A stretch of 64,000 bases of DNA, from contig NW_004955463.1 in assembly GCF_000276665.1 (NCBI RefSeq), forward strand, positions 12,150,828 through 12,214,827, read 5' to 3'. Source of the DNA: Chinchilla lanigera (taxonomy: Eukaryota > Chordata > Mammalia > Rodentia > Chinchillidae). Below the pieces are notes generated by a model. The model was not told the DNA's origin and did no database searches. It saw only the letters and a program-made list of their open reading frames with translations. Made by a program: the position numbers and the translations under genes. Shown piece by piece: positions 21,096-31,099 of this stretch. The number at the start of each line of letters is the position of its first letter. The first letter of the stretch is position 1.

Positions 21096-23025
21096 ATATA
21101 TAGAGGAATACTTTTCACCCAGTACATTAGTTCAAGATACCTAGAAAAAATTACAATGCATGCTGAAGGGCAAAAATACAGTTTGAAGAGAGAGTGTGTG
21201 TACTAGGGGTATTTACATTAGCACCCCCAAAGAAGTAACTTAAACATAAATGTAAGAAAATATGTACAAGATATATGTGAGGAAAACTACAAACTAATGG
21301 AAGAAATCAAAGAATGAATGGAGAAATATTTCATGTTCATGGATCGAGAGACTCAGTACTGTCAATTCTTCTGGTAGATCCCAGAAAGTCATTTTGACAA
21401 ACTGATCTGTAATTTACATGAAGAGGTAAAAGACGCAGAACAGCCAAACCAAAAATTCAAGGGGAAGAACAAAGTCCCAAGACTGACACTATCTGGCTTC
21501 AAAAATTTTATAGTACTACAGTCATCAAGACAGTGTCTACTGGCAGTGCAATCAAAAAATGATTAATGGTTTGGAATAGAGACCTGAGAAAATGTCACAT
21601 AAATATAGTCAGTTATTTTTGATAAAAGAGCAAAGGCACAATGGATAGAAGATAGCATTTCAAACACAGAGTGCTGCAACAATTGTCCATCCACATTCAA
21701 TAGAATGATTCTAAATACAAACTTTGCATACTTCACAAAATTCATTCACAATCTATCCCTGATATATTTTAAAGTAGAACACACAAGAACATCTAGATGA
21801 CCCAGGAATGATGATGATGTTTTACATGTAAAACCAAAGAAACGATTCATGAAAAACTGCAAAACTGCACTTAATTGAAATTTTTAAAATGAGCTCTACA
21901 AAAGACACCATCAAGAGAATGAGGAAACAAGCCATAGACTGCAAGAAAACATTTGCAAGTGACACGTTGGTAAAAGGATATCCAAAATACACAAATGCTG
22001 AAGGTTCAACAATAAGGCCACATACAGTGTGACAAAAAGGGCCGATGACCTTAACAAACACCTTACTAAAAAAGATATATCATGTATGATATATATATAA
22101 AATGTAAGATATATATCATGTAAGATATGGATTAGATAAATGCAAATGAAATATCAGTGAGGTACCACAATATACATATTAACATGGCCAAAATCCAAAA
22201 GAACACCAACCCCACCAAAATGCTGATGAAGGTATAGAACAGCAGGAATTTGCATTCATTAAACCTCCAAATACCTTGCAAGATAACTTGGCAAGTTTCT
22301 TAAAGCACTACACAAACTCTTAACAACAGATCCAGCACCTGTGCTCCTGAGTATTGATTCAAAATGGATGAAAAGCATATCCACACAAAAATGTGCACAA
22401 CGATATTTATTGCATATTTATTCCTAATTGTCAAAGCTTGGAAGCAACCAATAAATCTTTCACTGAGGGAATAGATGAAATTGTGCTATGCCCAAACAGG
22501 GGGATATTTTTTCCATACTAAAGAGGAATAAGCGATCAAACTTCGGATAGACGAAATTTACATGCATATCATTAGTTTGGAAAAGAAATCACTCTGACAA
22601 TATAATACATATACGACGATTCCAATCACATGACGAGAAAAAGGAAAAATTATGCAGTCATGGATTGAAGAGAAAGGAAGGAGGGGCAGAGCACATAAAA
22701 ATTCTGACATTAAAAATATGCTTGTTGTGATGACATTGGATGCATGTAAGTATGTTTTGGTCCAAATCCATAGAATACATAGCACCGAGAGTGAACCCAA
22801 ATGTAAGCTCTGAGCACTGGCTGATAGCTATGTGTTGATGAAGATTCCTCATTTGTAGCAAATGTACCATTCTGGTGGGTAATGTTAATAGTGGGAGAAT
22901 ATATTGCTGTGTGAAATCAGAGGATATTTGGGTTATTTCTGTACTTTCTTCACAATTTTTCTATGAACATAAAAACTGCTCCAAAAATGTTAACTCTTTA
23001 AAAAATAATAAAAACCATAATGGTG
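21096..23025 (+). mobile_element. Old L1 (L1M-like), ORF2 C-terminal part and 3' UTR
   Basis: Ordered L1 words on the plus strand: AACTACAAACTAATGGAAGA (21284), CAAAAATTTTATAGTACTACAG (21500), GTCAGTTATTTTTGATAAAAG (21609), CGATATTTATTGCATATTTATTCC (22401), AACCAATAAATCTTTCACTG (22447). It ends in an AAAAAATAATAAAAACC tail near 23005. Frames are broken throughout. The 3' UTR differs from that of the L1 at 31.1 kb, so this is an older subfamily. Confidence 0.8.
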
Positions 23026-23787
23026 CCCACAGTGAAACTTTTAAATAAAATTCACTATTATGAGTATGGCCTGTAAAATGATTTTATAGGAGGGAGAGAT
23101 TAAGTAAATATTAAAGAGCACACATTAAAATTTTAAAAATAATTATCACACATTTTTATAGCCTAATTTTTTTTAAATGACCTATTTTTCATTTTAAATC
23201 TTATTTTGTTTGATGGTTTCCCAGCTTTTGACATTATCATTTAGGTACCCGTAAATGACTTCCAAGGAGCCCAGATCAGTCTTATTCTCTACCACCTGCA
23301 ATGTTTCCCTGCCTTGGCGCCCTCTCTGTATTTCAATCTCTGGGGCCACATTTGAATGAATGGTAGCCAAGTTTAGCAGGATTTATGACACCACATTGTC
23401 TCTCTTGCTGAATCCACTCCCTTCTTCTGACTGAGGCTGTGCTGACAGATCAGACTTCCCAGCTGCAGGCACGGTTTCAGCACACTTCTGTGTTCTACCA
23501 GCCCTGCTTGGCCCACCTCCACAGAGCTTCTTGAGCATCTTCCATAGCAACGCAGTGGTAGGTAGGGTTCCAAGTGACATGTACAGACTCAGTCATCCTT
23601 TGGAGAAATGTGACAGAAACAGGAGGTCGTCATTATCAAACATGGTAGAGTAGAGAGCACCAAAAGACCATCCTTTTACAAAAGAAACAAGTAAAACCAG
23701 CTAAATTTTCAGAATAACCTTTCTCAAGAAGCTAATCAAATATATCTGAAATATTAGAGCCACAGAGAAATGCTTAATCAGGAGAAA
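23026..23787. other. No gene seen
   Basis: Single-copy-looking sequence with two overlapping 65-66-codon minus frames (23373-23580) and no recognised domain. Confidence 0.4.
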
Positions 23788-24178
23788 CATTGAATCTGTA
23801 TAACAATTTTGGGAGTATGGCCATTTTTCACAGTGTTCATTCTTCCCATCCATGAACAAGGAATATCTTTCCATGATCTAAAATCCTCTTTGATCTCTTT
23901 TTTCAGAGTACTGTAATTTTCACTGTGTAGATCTTTATTTCCTATGTTACACTGACTCCTAAATATTTCATTTTTTGGATGCTATTGTGAAAGATATGGT
24001 TTCCCTAATTTCTCTTTCAGTGAGGTTGTTGTTTGTGTACAGGAATGATATTGATTTTTTAGTATTGACTTTGTATCCAGCTACACTTCTGAATTTGTTT
24101 ATTAAATCTAGAAATCTTTTGGTGGAGTTTATGGGGTCTTCTATGTAGAGTATCATATCATCTGCAAATAATGATGAA
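23788..24178 (-). mobile_element. L1 ORF2 reverse transcriptase segment, inverted
   Basis: Reverse complement of ORF2. The minus frame 23968-24156 encodes SVAGYKVNTKKSISFLYTNN and then LTEREIRETISFTIASKK, the L1 reverse-transcriptase region just after the catalytic FADD box (compare SGYKIN..KS.AFLYTNN in mammalian L1). The left end reads CATTGAATCTGTATAACAAT and GGGAGTATGGCCATTTTTCA. At 24179 it switches to plus-strand L1 3' UTR, which suggests a 5'-inverted insertion. Confidence 0.85.
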
Positions 24179-24450
24179 AGAAAGGAGAAAAAGAAAGAAG
24201 GAAGGGAAAATATATAAATACAACATAGCTAAGGTAATTGTACTACAATATCAATGGTTTATTGAAAGGAACATTTCATGCTTAATTGTCTGATCAATTT
24301 TTCATGCCTGTACCTGGTAATCTGAACAACTTCTTTGAAGACAACAATGTGCAATATAGCAAGTCTTGTTAATCTCCTATCATCTTGTTTTGAAATTCTG
24401 CATTGTTTTTATTGTTTTTTCTTATTGTTTTATTGTCTCTAAAATAAAAA
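24179..24450 (+). mobile_element. L1 3' UTR joined to the inverted segment
   Basis: AAAGAAAGAAGGAAGGGAAA, then GTAATTGTACTACAATATCA, GAAAGGAACATTTCATGCTT and CTTCTTTGAAGACAACAATG line up with 33130-33430 of the L1 at 31.1 kb. It ends in CTCTAAAATAAAAAAGAGAG, the A-tail. Together with 23788-24178 this forms one insertion of about 660 bp. Confidence 0.75.
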
Positions 24451-25394
24451 AGAGAGCCTTGTAGGATTTTAAATTACCCTGATGCAGGTCCTGGAATTCT
24501 ATATCTGGCAAGACTGCCTTCAATCTAAACAGAACTTAAAACATTTGCAGATAACAACTGAATGTGTTCCTAGTAGAACTACTTTACAGTAAGTGGGAAA
24601 GAGAATTATTCAGGCTGAAATGAGATAAATTAGTAACATTAATCTACATAAGGAAAGAAAACAGAATCTTAAACTAACAACATAAATAAAAGTGAAACAG
24701 CATTTAGTTTGGCTTTGTAATTTTGATTCCTATTTTATTTAAAAGTACCTTCATAATGAAATAATTGTAAACTTGTGTTAATGGCTGCACAACATAGAAA
24801 GTTATTAATTGTGATGCTAGCAACACAAATAGGAGAAAGGACAATACATGAGAAGAATTGTATATTAGTAAAAATAAATTAGCATTAATCAGAAACAGGT
24901 TGTCATATATTAAGATGTAAATTGTGATCACCTGGGCAACTACTAATACAATAACTAAAATATTTAGTAAAATAATAAGAGGAGTTAATTTGATTCACCA
25001 GAAAATACTTACCAATCACTACATTAATCAGTGATGGGAAAAATTGAGAAATGAAGAGATACAATACATTGAAAACAGTAGAAAAATACACTACTTTCTT
25101 ATGAATCATTAGATTAAGTCTAAATGGAATAAGTGCTCTATTTGAAAGGCAGAGATTAAGAGGTTGAATAAAAAGCATTATATAACTTTCTGCCAGACTA
25201 TAAAAGACTTGGTTTAATTTTAAAGACATACAGGGTTGAATGGAAAATATGAAAAAGGATATATCAGGCAACTAATAAACAAAAGTGAAGTACAATGACT
25301 ACACTAATATCTGAAAAAATAAAGAATAAAAACCATTAAAAGGGAAAATGAGGGATAACTAAATAATGTTAAAAGGATCAAAAGCAAAGATGAA

Positions 25395-25514
25395 GGGGCT
25401 GGGGATTTAGCTCAGCAGCACAGCGCCTGCCTGGCAAGTGCAAGGTCATGAGTTCAATTCCCGGTACCAGAGAAAAACCAAAAAAACCCAAAAAAACAAA
25501 AACAGAAAAAACAA
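25395..25514 (+). mobile_element. ID-like SINE
   Basis: GGGGCTGGGGATTTAGCTCA, GCAGCACAGCGCCTGCCTGG, GAGTTCAATTCCCGGTACCAG, then an AGAAAAACCAAAAAAACCC tail. Variant with the GGCACAGC spacing. It sits inside the old L1. Only a short AAGATGA flank is shared on both sides, so the target duplication is not well defined. Confidence 0.9.
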
Positions 25515-26114
25515 CGAAGATGATATTGTAATTACATATGAGAAACCCTCAAAATATATGAACTGAGTAATAATAAAATTGATGAAAGAAATAAAAGTTC
25601 CATAACAATAGGTATAGAATTTCATATTCAGTTTCATTAATAAGAAAAACAGCTAGACATAAGGTCAGTAAGGCAAGAGAAGGCAGATAAATAAGCTAAA
25701 TCAAACAGACATACCCAGATCAAACTACTCAATAACAAGATGCACATTCTGTAGCATTTTCCAAGATGAACCATATGTTAGGCCACTAAACAAATCTCAG
25801 TAAATTTGAAAAGATTGAAATCATATAAAGTATTGCCTCTGAGCCCAGTAAAATGAAATTAAAATCATCAGCCTAGGGGAATCTGTAATATTCACAAACA
25901 TGTGAAAATTAATCAACCCAAACTTAAATAATCAATGATTCAAATAAAAAAGAAATCATACAAGAAATGAGAAAACACTTTAACATGAATGAAAACAAAA
26001 TCAGAGCATACCAAAACTTATGGGAATACACAAAAATCAGCAGTCAGACAGAAATCTATGGCTACAACTGACCACATTTAAAAAAGAAAAATCACGAATC
26101 AATAACCCAGTGCA

Positions 26115-26265
26115 AGCCTGATGTGATGGCACACTCCTGTAATCCCAGCACTCAGGAGGCTGAGGCATGAGGATAACTGCAAGTTTCATGTCAGCCTGTG
26201 CTACAAAGTGAGTTCAAGGCTGGCCTGCACTACATAGTGAAAACCTATTTCAAAAAAGACAAAAA
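26115..26265 (+). mobile_element. B1 SINE
   Basis: GCCTGATGTGATGGCACACT, CTGTAATCCCAGCACTCAGG, AGGCTGAGGCATGAGGATAA, then paired CTACAAAGTGAG and CTACATAGTGAA blocks and an A-rich tail. It interrupts the ancient L1 just after its ACATTTAAAAAAGAAAAATC stretch. Confidence 0.9.
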
Positions 26266-26500
26266 CCCAACACTCACAAATTATCAGAGGAGAGGCTTAC
26301 TTTGGCTCATGCTCTTAGTCCACAGTGTCTGGTTCCAGTAGGAAGGCAGAATGCAAGGGCCCAGGCAGAGGATAATTGCCTCATGCTATGGCATCCAGGA
26401 AGCAGGGTGTCAAGGGAGAAGCAGAGAAGGGAGCTGCCTCTTCTGATCAGGCCCCACGTCTAGCAACAGGTACACTACAGTGCCCCTACAATCAAATCAG
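26266..26500 (-). repeat. Possible MaLR-like LTR fragment
   Basis: CTTACTTTGGCTCATGCTCT followed by GGAAGGCAGAATGCAAGG and GAGAAGCAGAGAAGGGAGC has the reversed layout seen in the LTR copies at 27588 and 63321. The ends are missing. L1 sequence resumes at about 26500. Confidence 0.4.
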
Positions 26501-27223
26501 ACAAAAACAAAACAAAATAAAACAAAAACTTCAACAACCCAACTGCTACCTTAGGCAAGAAATAGAAGAAAAACTAAACCCAAAGCAAAAGGAGTGAAGG
26601 AAATAATACAGATTAAGGTGAAAATAACTGAAATAGAGCCTATAAAAATAGGGAGAATCAATAAAATCAAAAGTTAGTTATTTGAGAAAGTCAACAAAAT
26701 TGACAAATCTCTAGCCTTGAATAAACAACAACAAAAAAATAAAGACTCAAAGTACTAAAATTAGAGATAGAAGCAAATTTATTATTACTAACACTACACA
26801 AAATAAGAATTTTAAAAGATTAAGAAAACTGCATTCCAAAAATTAGATGGCCTAGAGTAAAATGGTCAAAATTCCCAGAAAATTCATAGTTACCAAAATT
26901 AACTTAAGGAACAAAATATAGGAAGAAATGTATAACAGGTAAAAAGTTTGAAACAAGGGTCCACTAAGACCAAGGGATAGAGGGCTAGGGTATTGTCTCA
27001 TTTTGTGGACTCATACTACATTAGCGACTTTCTTTGTCCCTGATACACAATACCCAACAATAGACAACCAGATTATTAAAGAGATATTCATGTGAATCAC
27101 AGCCTCCATGTAAATCAATATTGAAATTTAAGGGACACATTAAAGTAAAATATATTGATGCCCATTAGCAGATTCCCTTTCCAAGAATGGAAGAGCATTC
27201 CATTCATGGACTCAGGATATCTT

Positions 27224-27329
27224 TTTTTTTTTTTTGGTTTTTGGTTTTTTCTCCGGTACCAGGAACCGAACTCAAGACCTTGTGCTTGCCAGGCAGGCGC
27301 TTTTGCCGCTGAGCTAAATCCCCAGCCCC
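27224..27329 (-). mobile_element. Young ID-like SINE with perfect 15-bp target duplication
   Basis: T-run, GGTTTTTTCTCCGGTACCAG, GGAACCGAACTCAAGACCTT, GCCAGGCAGGCGCTTTTGCC and GCTGAGCTAAATCCCCAGCCCC. The duplication GACTCAGGATATCTT is exact at 27209-27223 and 27330-27344. Retained CpGs and the GGCAAAAGCGCC spacing (read on the minus strand) mark it as one of the younger copies. Confidence 0.95.
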
Positions 27330-27587
27330 GACTCAGGATATCTTGATGTGCTCACTGTCATGGATATCCTGGATGCATATGGTGAGTGTATATGTGGTTG
27401 CTGCAGAAGTGGCCTGATCACTGATGTAAGTGCCTTGCTCCTTCTAAGACAGCAGTGTCAACAAGATAAATACAAATCTTATATTACTGGATTGCCTGGT
27501 CAGGGGAAAGGCCTTGAACACAGTAGACTCATAGACACCATTAGGATACTAAGAAGTTATAAATAGGTCATGACAGTAAATAGACAT

Positions 27588-28015
27588 TTGTTCTGGACTA
27601 TCCGATGCTGTAATAAAATACTTGACAAAAATAACCTAAAGGAGTGAAGACTTACTTTGGCTCAAGTTTCTAGGCCATAGTTATCTAGGTTCATGTTTTT
27701 ACGCTTGTGGGGAAGTAGAAGCATCAGCTGGTGACACAGGACAACTATTCACTTCACGATGACCACATAGCATAGTCTGAAAGAACCAGAGAGGAAGGGC
27801 CAAGGAGAGACATAGTTCCCAAGGCACAGCTCCATGATCCACTCTCTTCAGTTAGGCTCCACAGCCTGTTTCCATCACCTCCCAACAATCACGTCAAATT
27901 ATGAGCTTCTCAGTGGACTAATCCTCGAGAGCACAATTACACCCCAAAAGGCTGTCAGCAACAAGGTTCTCAACAGAATGAGTCTTGGGGGACATTCTAG
28001 ACCCCAAACATAACA
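27588..28015 (-). mobile_element. MaLR LTR (3' LTR of a partial provirus-like element)
   Basis: Reverse-strand LTR: TACTTTGGCTCAAGTTTCTAGG near 27653, CTCCATGATCCACTCTCTTC, then GGGGGACATTCTAGACCCC and CAAACATAACA at its start. Directly right of it comes TTCTGCTCCTGGTCCCCAAG, which matches the conserved junction between MaLR LTR and internal sequence (polypurine tract when read on the minus strand). This is therefore a 3' LTR still joined to internal sequence. Confidence 0.75.
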
Positions 28016-28740
28016 TTCTGCTCCTGGTCCCCAAGGTTTATGTCCATCTCACCATGCAAAATACATTTAGTTCATCTGCAGGAGTTGTTGAAGTCTCTAA
28101 TGCTGCCAAATTTCCAACAATGCTCAAAACTCCAAGTCCAAACTCTCTTCTGAGACTCAAGGCAACTTTCATCCACGAACTCCTATAAAATTCCAAGAGC
28201 AAGTTACATACTTCCAAGATACAATGATACTGTATAAACAATTCCATTCCATAAGGAAAGAACAGGAAAACAGAAAGCTGAAATCAGGCCAAAGCAATAC
28301 TGAAACACAGAAGGACAGCATTAAGTTATGTAGGTCCATGCTTGGCATTTGGGCCACATAGTATGAGATATGAGCTCCAAAAGGCTTAGGTCACCCCATC
28401 CCCTATAGCTTTGCCATTTGCAACCTCTCTGGCGTTTTTCTTCTGCTGGTTCTGCTCATTGTCTGTAGATATTCCTGGCACCTCTAAATTCCTGGGATAT
28501 TCATTCATTGCACTGTTACTTTCATCCTTACAGCTTTGTAAGGGGCTTCTGAGGGGCCATCAGCAGGAATTTTGATCCTGTTACATAATGACTGGCCTCC
28601 TGGGCCTTCCTTTGAAATCTCAGTGGGAACTTCCATGATCTTATAACTCTTTCATCCTACTTGCCAGCAGAACCAGCATTATGTGGACAATCTCAGGACC
28701 CCCTTGGACCACAGTTGCAGCATCCTCTGAATGTCTTAAT
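28016..28740 (-). mobile_element. MaLR internal region, non-coding
   Basis: The order TTCTGCTCCTGGTCCCC, CTCACCATGCAAAATACA, ACAATGCTCAAAACTCCAAGTCC, TCTTCTGAGACTCAAGGCAACTTTC, TCCAAGAGCAAGTTACATACTTCC and AAGATACAATGATACTG follows the reversed internal region of the THE1/MST type of MaLR. No retroviral protein frame is expected or seen; MaLR internal regions lack intact genes. The 5' LTR expected further right is not recognisable. Confidence 0.7.
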
Positions 28741-29545
28741 GGATAATGAGTCAGCATCTTTGCATATTTACTTTTAGACACATCTACTACAAAGCTATTG
28801 GGAAAAAATTCCTGAGAATAGCTACACATCAGCCATACAATTATGCAATGCATGACTCCTGCCAGATTAATCAGTGTATAAGTATGAACTTTGATAGGCA
28901 AATTCTTAGAAAGCTCTGTGGCTATGATGGAAAAATATAGCTACTGTATGCCTTACTGCTGTAAAGCAAAATGCCTTTGTTTTTATAGATGAAAACTATT
29001 GAACAAAAGGAAAAAGAAAGGTAAAATTGATGAGAATAAAGCAGTAGGCTTCACACGCTGGGTACAAATTCTTAAAGAGAACCTCTACACCATGAGATGA
29101 AGAAGCTGATGAGAATCCGGTGACATTTGGAGACTACACCTAGATGTGACTATTCCTCATCTAACCTTATTATGAGGAGACCAACATTTTAGAGCACTGG
29201 ATGTGTATACTAACTATATTTAGAATACTTGTACCCAATGCCAACAGTACTCAGGAAACAGAAAAAGGTTTAGGAGAGATAAATGCAAGTCTAAGCTTCA
29301 TGAGACAACCAGAATTTGCTTTTACTGAAGAGCAGCATTCAGGGGACAAGATGTATTAAGGAGAATAAGCTGATTAGAAGGTATTTTCTAGAAAAAGGCA
29401 AAAGACTGGAATAAGCATGAAAAGATGATGGGGATTTAGTGAAGTGAGTAATATAAGCTCAACAAATAACATTATATAATTATAGGACCCAGAGTTGGGA
29501 CGGGATTATATTATACCTTGTTACAACAGGATCTACTGACTATGC
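28741..29545. other. No gene seen; may hold more diverged ERV sequence
   Basis: AT-rich DNA where the MaLR internal region fades. I could not identify the missing 5' LTR. Confidence 0.35.
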
Positions 29546-29563
29546 TAATAAAGGTGGAAGGCA

Positions 29564-29731
29564 TAAGCTGGGCATGGTGGCACACACCTGTAATCCAAGC
29601 CCTTGGGAGTCTAAGGCAGGAGGATCATGTGTTAGAGAGCAGCCTGGGCTACAAAGTGAGCTCAAGGCCAGCCTGAACTGCATAGCGAGACCCTGCTTCA
29701 AAAAGACAAATAAATAAATAAATTAATTAAT
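29564..29731 (+). mobile_element. B1 SINE with 18-bp target duplication
   Basis: GCTGGGCATGGTGGCACACA, CTGTAATCCAAGCCCTTGGG, then GCCTGGGCTACAAAGTGAGC and GCCTGAACTGCATAGCGAGA, and a tail of AAAT/AATT repeats. TAATAAAGGTGGAAGGCA (29546-29563) and TAATAAAGATGGGAGGCA (29732-29749) form a target duplication with 16 of 18 matches. Confidence 0.92.
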
Positions 29732-29749
29732 TAATAAAGATGGGAGGCA

Positions 29750-30605
29750 AAATAGCTATAGGGTAATAAATCTGCATGCTGGCTGCTGACTCCCTAAGGG
29801 TACATGTATGGGAATCTATGGGAATCTTACACATTTCCTTACTTATGAAGACTTTTGAGGGCATTTTCAATTTACATTGATGCACTGTGAATGCACTCAC
29901 TCCAGAAATATCTTAGAATAAGACATATCCTGTAATACAGTAGGTGAAAATAGGAATAATTCTGAATAATGCTAGTCTCTACCCCACAGGAGGGAAGAGG
30001 ACACAGTTATATAGTAACATACAGTTGATACTACGAGTTTAATACAAACCTGTGAACTGAGACAAGGTGATGGATTTCATGATCAAATTGTTGTAAACTA
30101 GAAATACTGTAACTCAATTATGGGTTATTTTAATAAGAATTGTTCGTAATAATATCTAGTTTATGGGCAAAGGATGATTGTATGCGGATGAAAAATACCT
30201 TTGTAATTCTTACCTATTTACTTGGCACTAAAACTGAATTATACTATGAACATATTTTGATGTGGTATAACCCTGGAGCTTTGGCTAAGATTCAATTCCT
30301 TTGTCATGTGACTGGTACAAATAAGTGAAGATGTATGTACTGGATTTACAGCATAGTTTTCTTAAATCTATCCCTACTCTAAACTGACTCCTATAGATCT
30401 GAGGCATATTCATCCTGATGCTATTGTTGTATCAGACATATATATATACTACATTAGATGCAGCTTTCCAGAGAAAATATGATCAAATTACTTTAAGTAC
30501 GCCAAAGCCTAGGTCAGAGGTTGTCATTACTGTTAGAAGGGGGTTAACTTACCCAGCCATGGTGCTCACACAAAGCCCAATCTCAAGAGAGACTTGTGTT
30601 CTGTA
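29750..30605. other. No gene seen
   Basis: AT-rich DNA between the B1 and an ERVL-type LTR; could be ERVL-derived, but nothing is recognisable. Confidence 0.35.
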
Positions 30606-30609
30606 AGGG

Positions 30610-31085
30610 CCCTTGGTTACAACTGTGGTTTATAATGAACATCTGTTTCTGTATAGCTGAGGGCTGTGTGAGATGCTTAAGCTAACTAATGTGACCTATG
30701 GTAAATGCATGTTCAACACTAGAACATAGAGAAGCTGGAACTTGAGTAGTTGAAGTTCTTTCAGGTAGGTTTTCCATGGCTGTGTGAATAAGACTCCCAC
30801 TAAAACCTTAGATGCCAAGGCTTGGTAGAACTCTTAGACTGGCAGCACTTTGCATGGGTTGGCATACAAACATGTCCACATGATATCACTTGGAAAGGAC
30901 AACTGGAAGTTTGCACCTGTTTCCTTTTGGGCATTTCCTATGCATTCTTTCTAGTGATCAGTTTTAATCCTCACTCTTTTACTCTAATAAACCATACCTC
31001 TAAGTATAATAGCTTCTGAGTCTTGTGATAGTGAATCATTGAGTCTGATGTGGTCTTGCCATTCCTTGACACCAACAGAGTTCCT
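30610..31085 (+). mobile_element. ERVL-type LTR (MLT2-like), 3' part clear
   Basis: CTCTAATAAACCATACCTCT (AATAAA polyadenylation signal at 30984-30991), AGTATAATAGCTTCTGAGTC, TTGTGATAGTGAATCATTGAG and TGATGTGGTCTTGCC reproduce the 3' half of MLT2-like ERVL LTRs. The left boundary is a guess. It abuts the 5'-truncated end of the L1 that starts near 31100. Confidence 0.6.
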
Positions 31086-31099
31086 CACCTTGGCAACGT

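Larger units (their letters stand above)
24451..26990 (+). mobile_element. Ancient L1 (L1M/HAL1-like), endonuclease-to-RT linker region, interrupted
   Basis: Plus-strand old L1 words in order: GGAATTCTATATCTGGCAAG (24492), TATTCAGGCTGAAATGAGAT (24608), GCATTTTCCAAGATGAACCATATG (25754), AGGCCACTAAACAAATCTCAG (25780), CATACCAAAACTTATGGG (26007), GTCAACAAAATTGACAAATCTC (26690). It is split by an ID-like SINE (25395), a B1 (26115) and a possible LTR fragment (26266). Part of 24650-25390 is too diverged to confirm and could be unrelated. Confidence 0.7.

Noticed and set aside
25395..25470. tRNA-like sequence (ID-like SINE bodies throughout the window)
   Set aside because: They have A- and B-box-like motifs and a tRNA-like 5' part, but A-tails and target duplications show they are SINEs, not tRNA genes.
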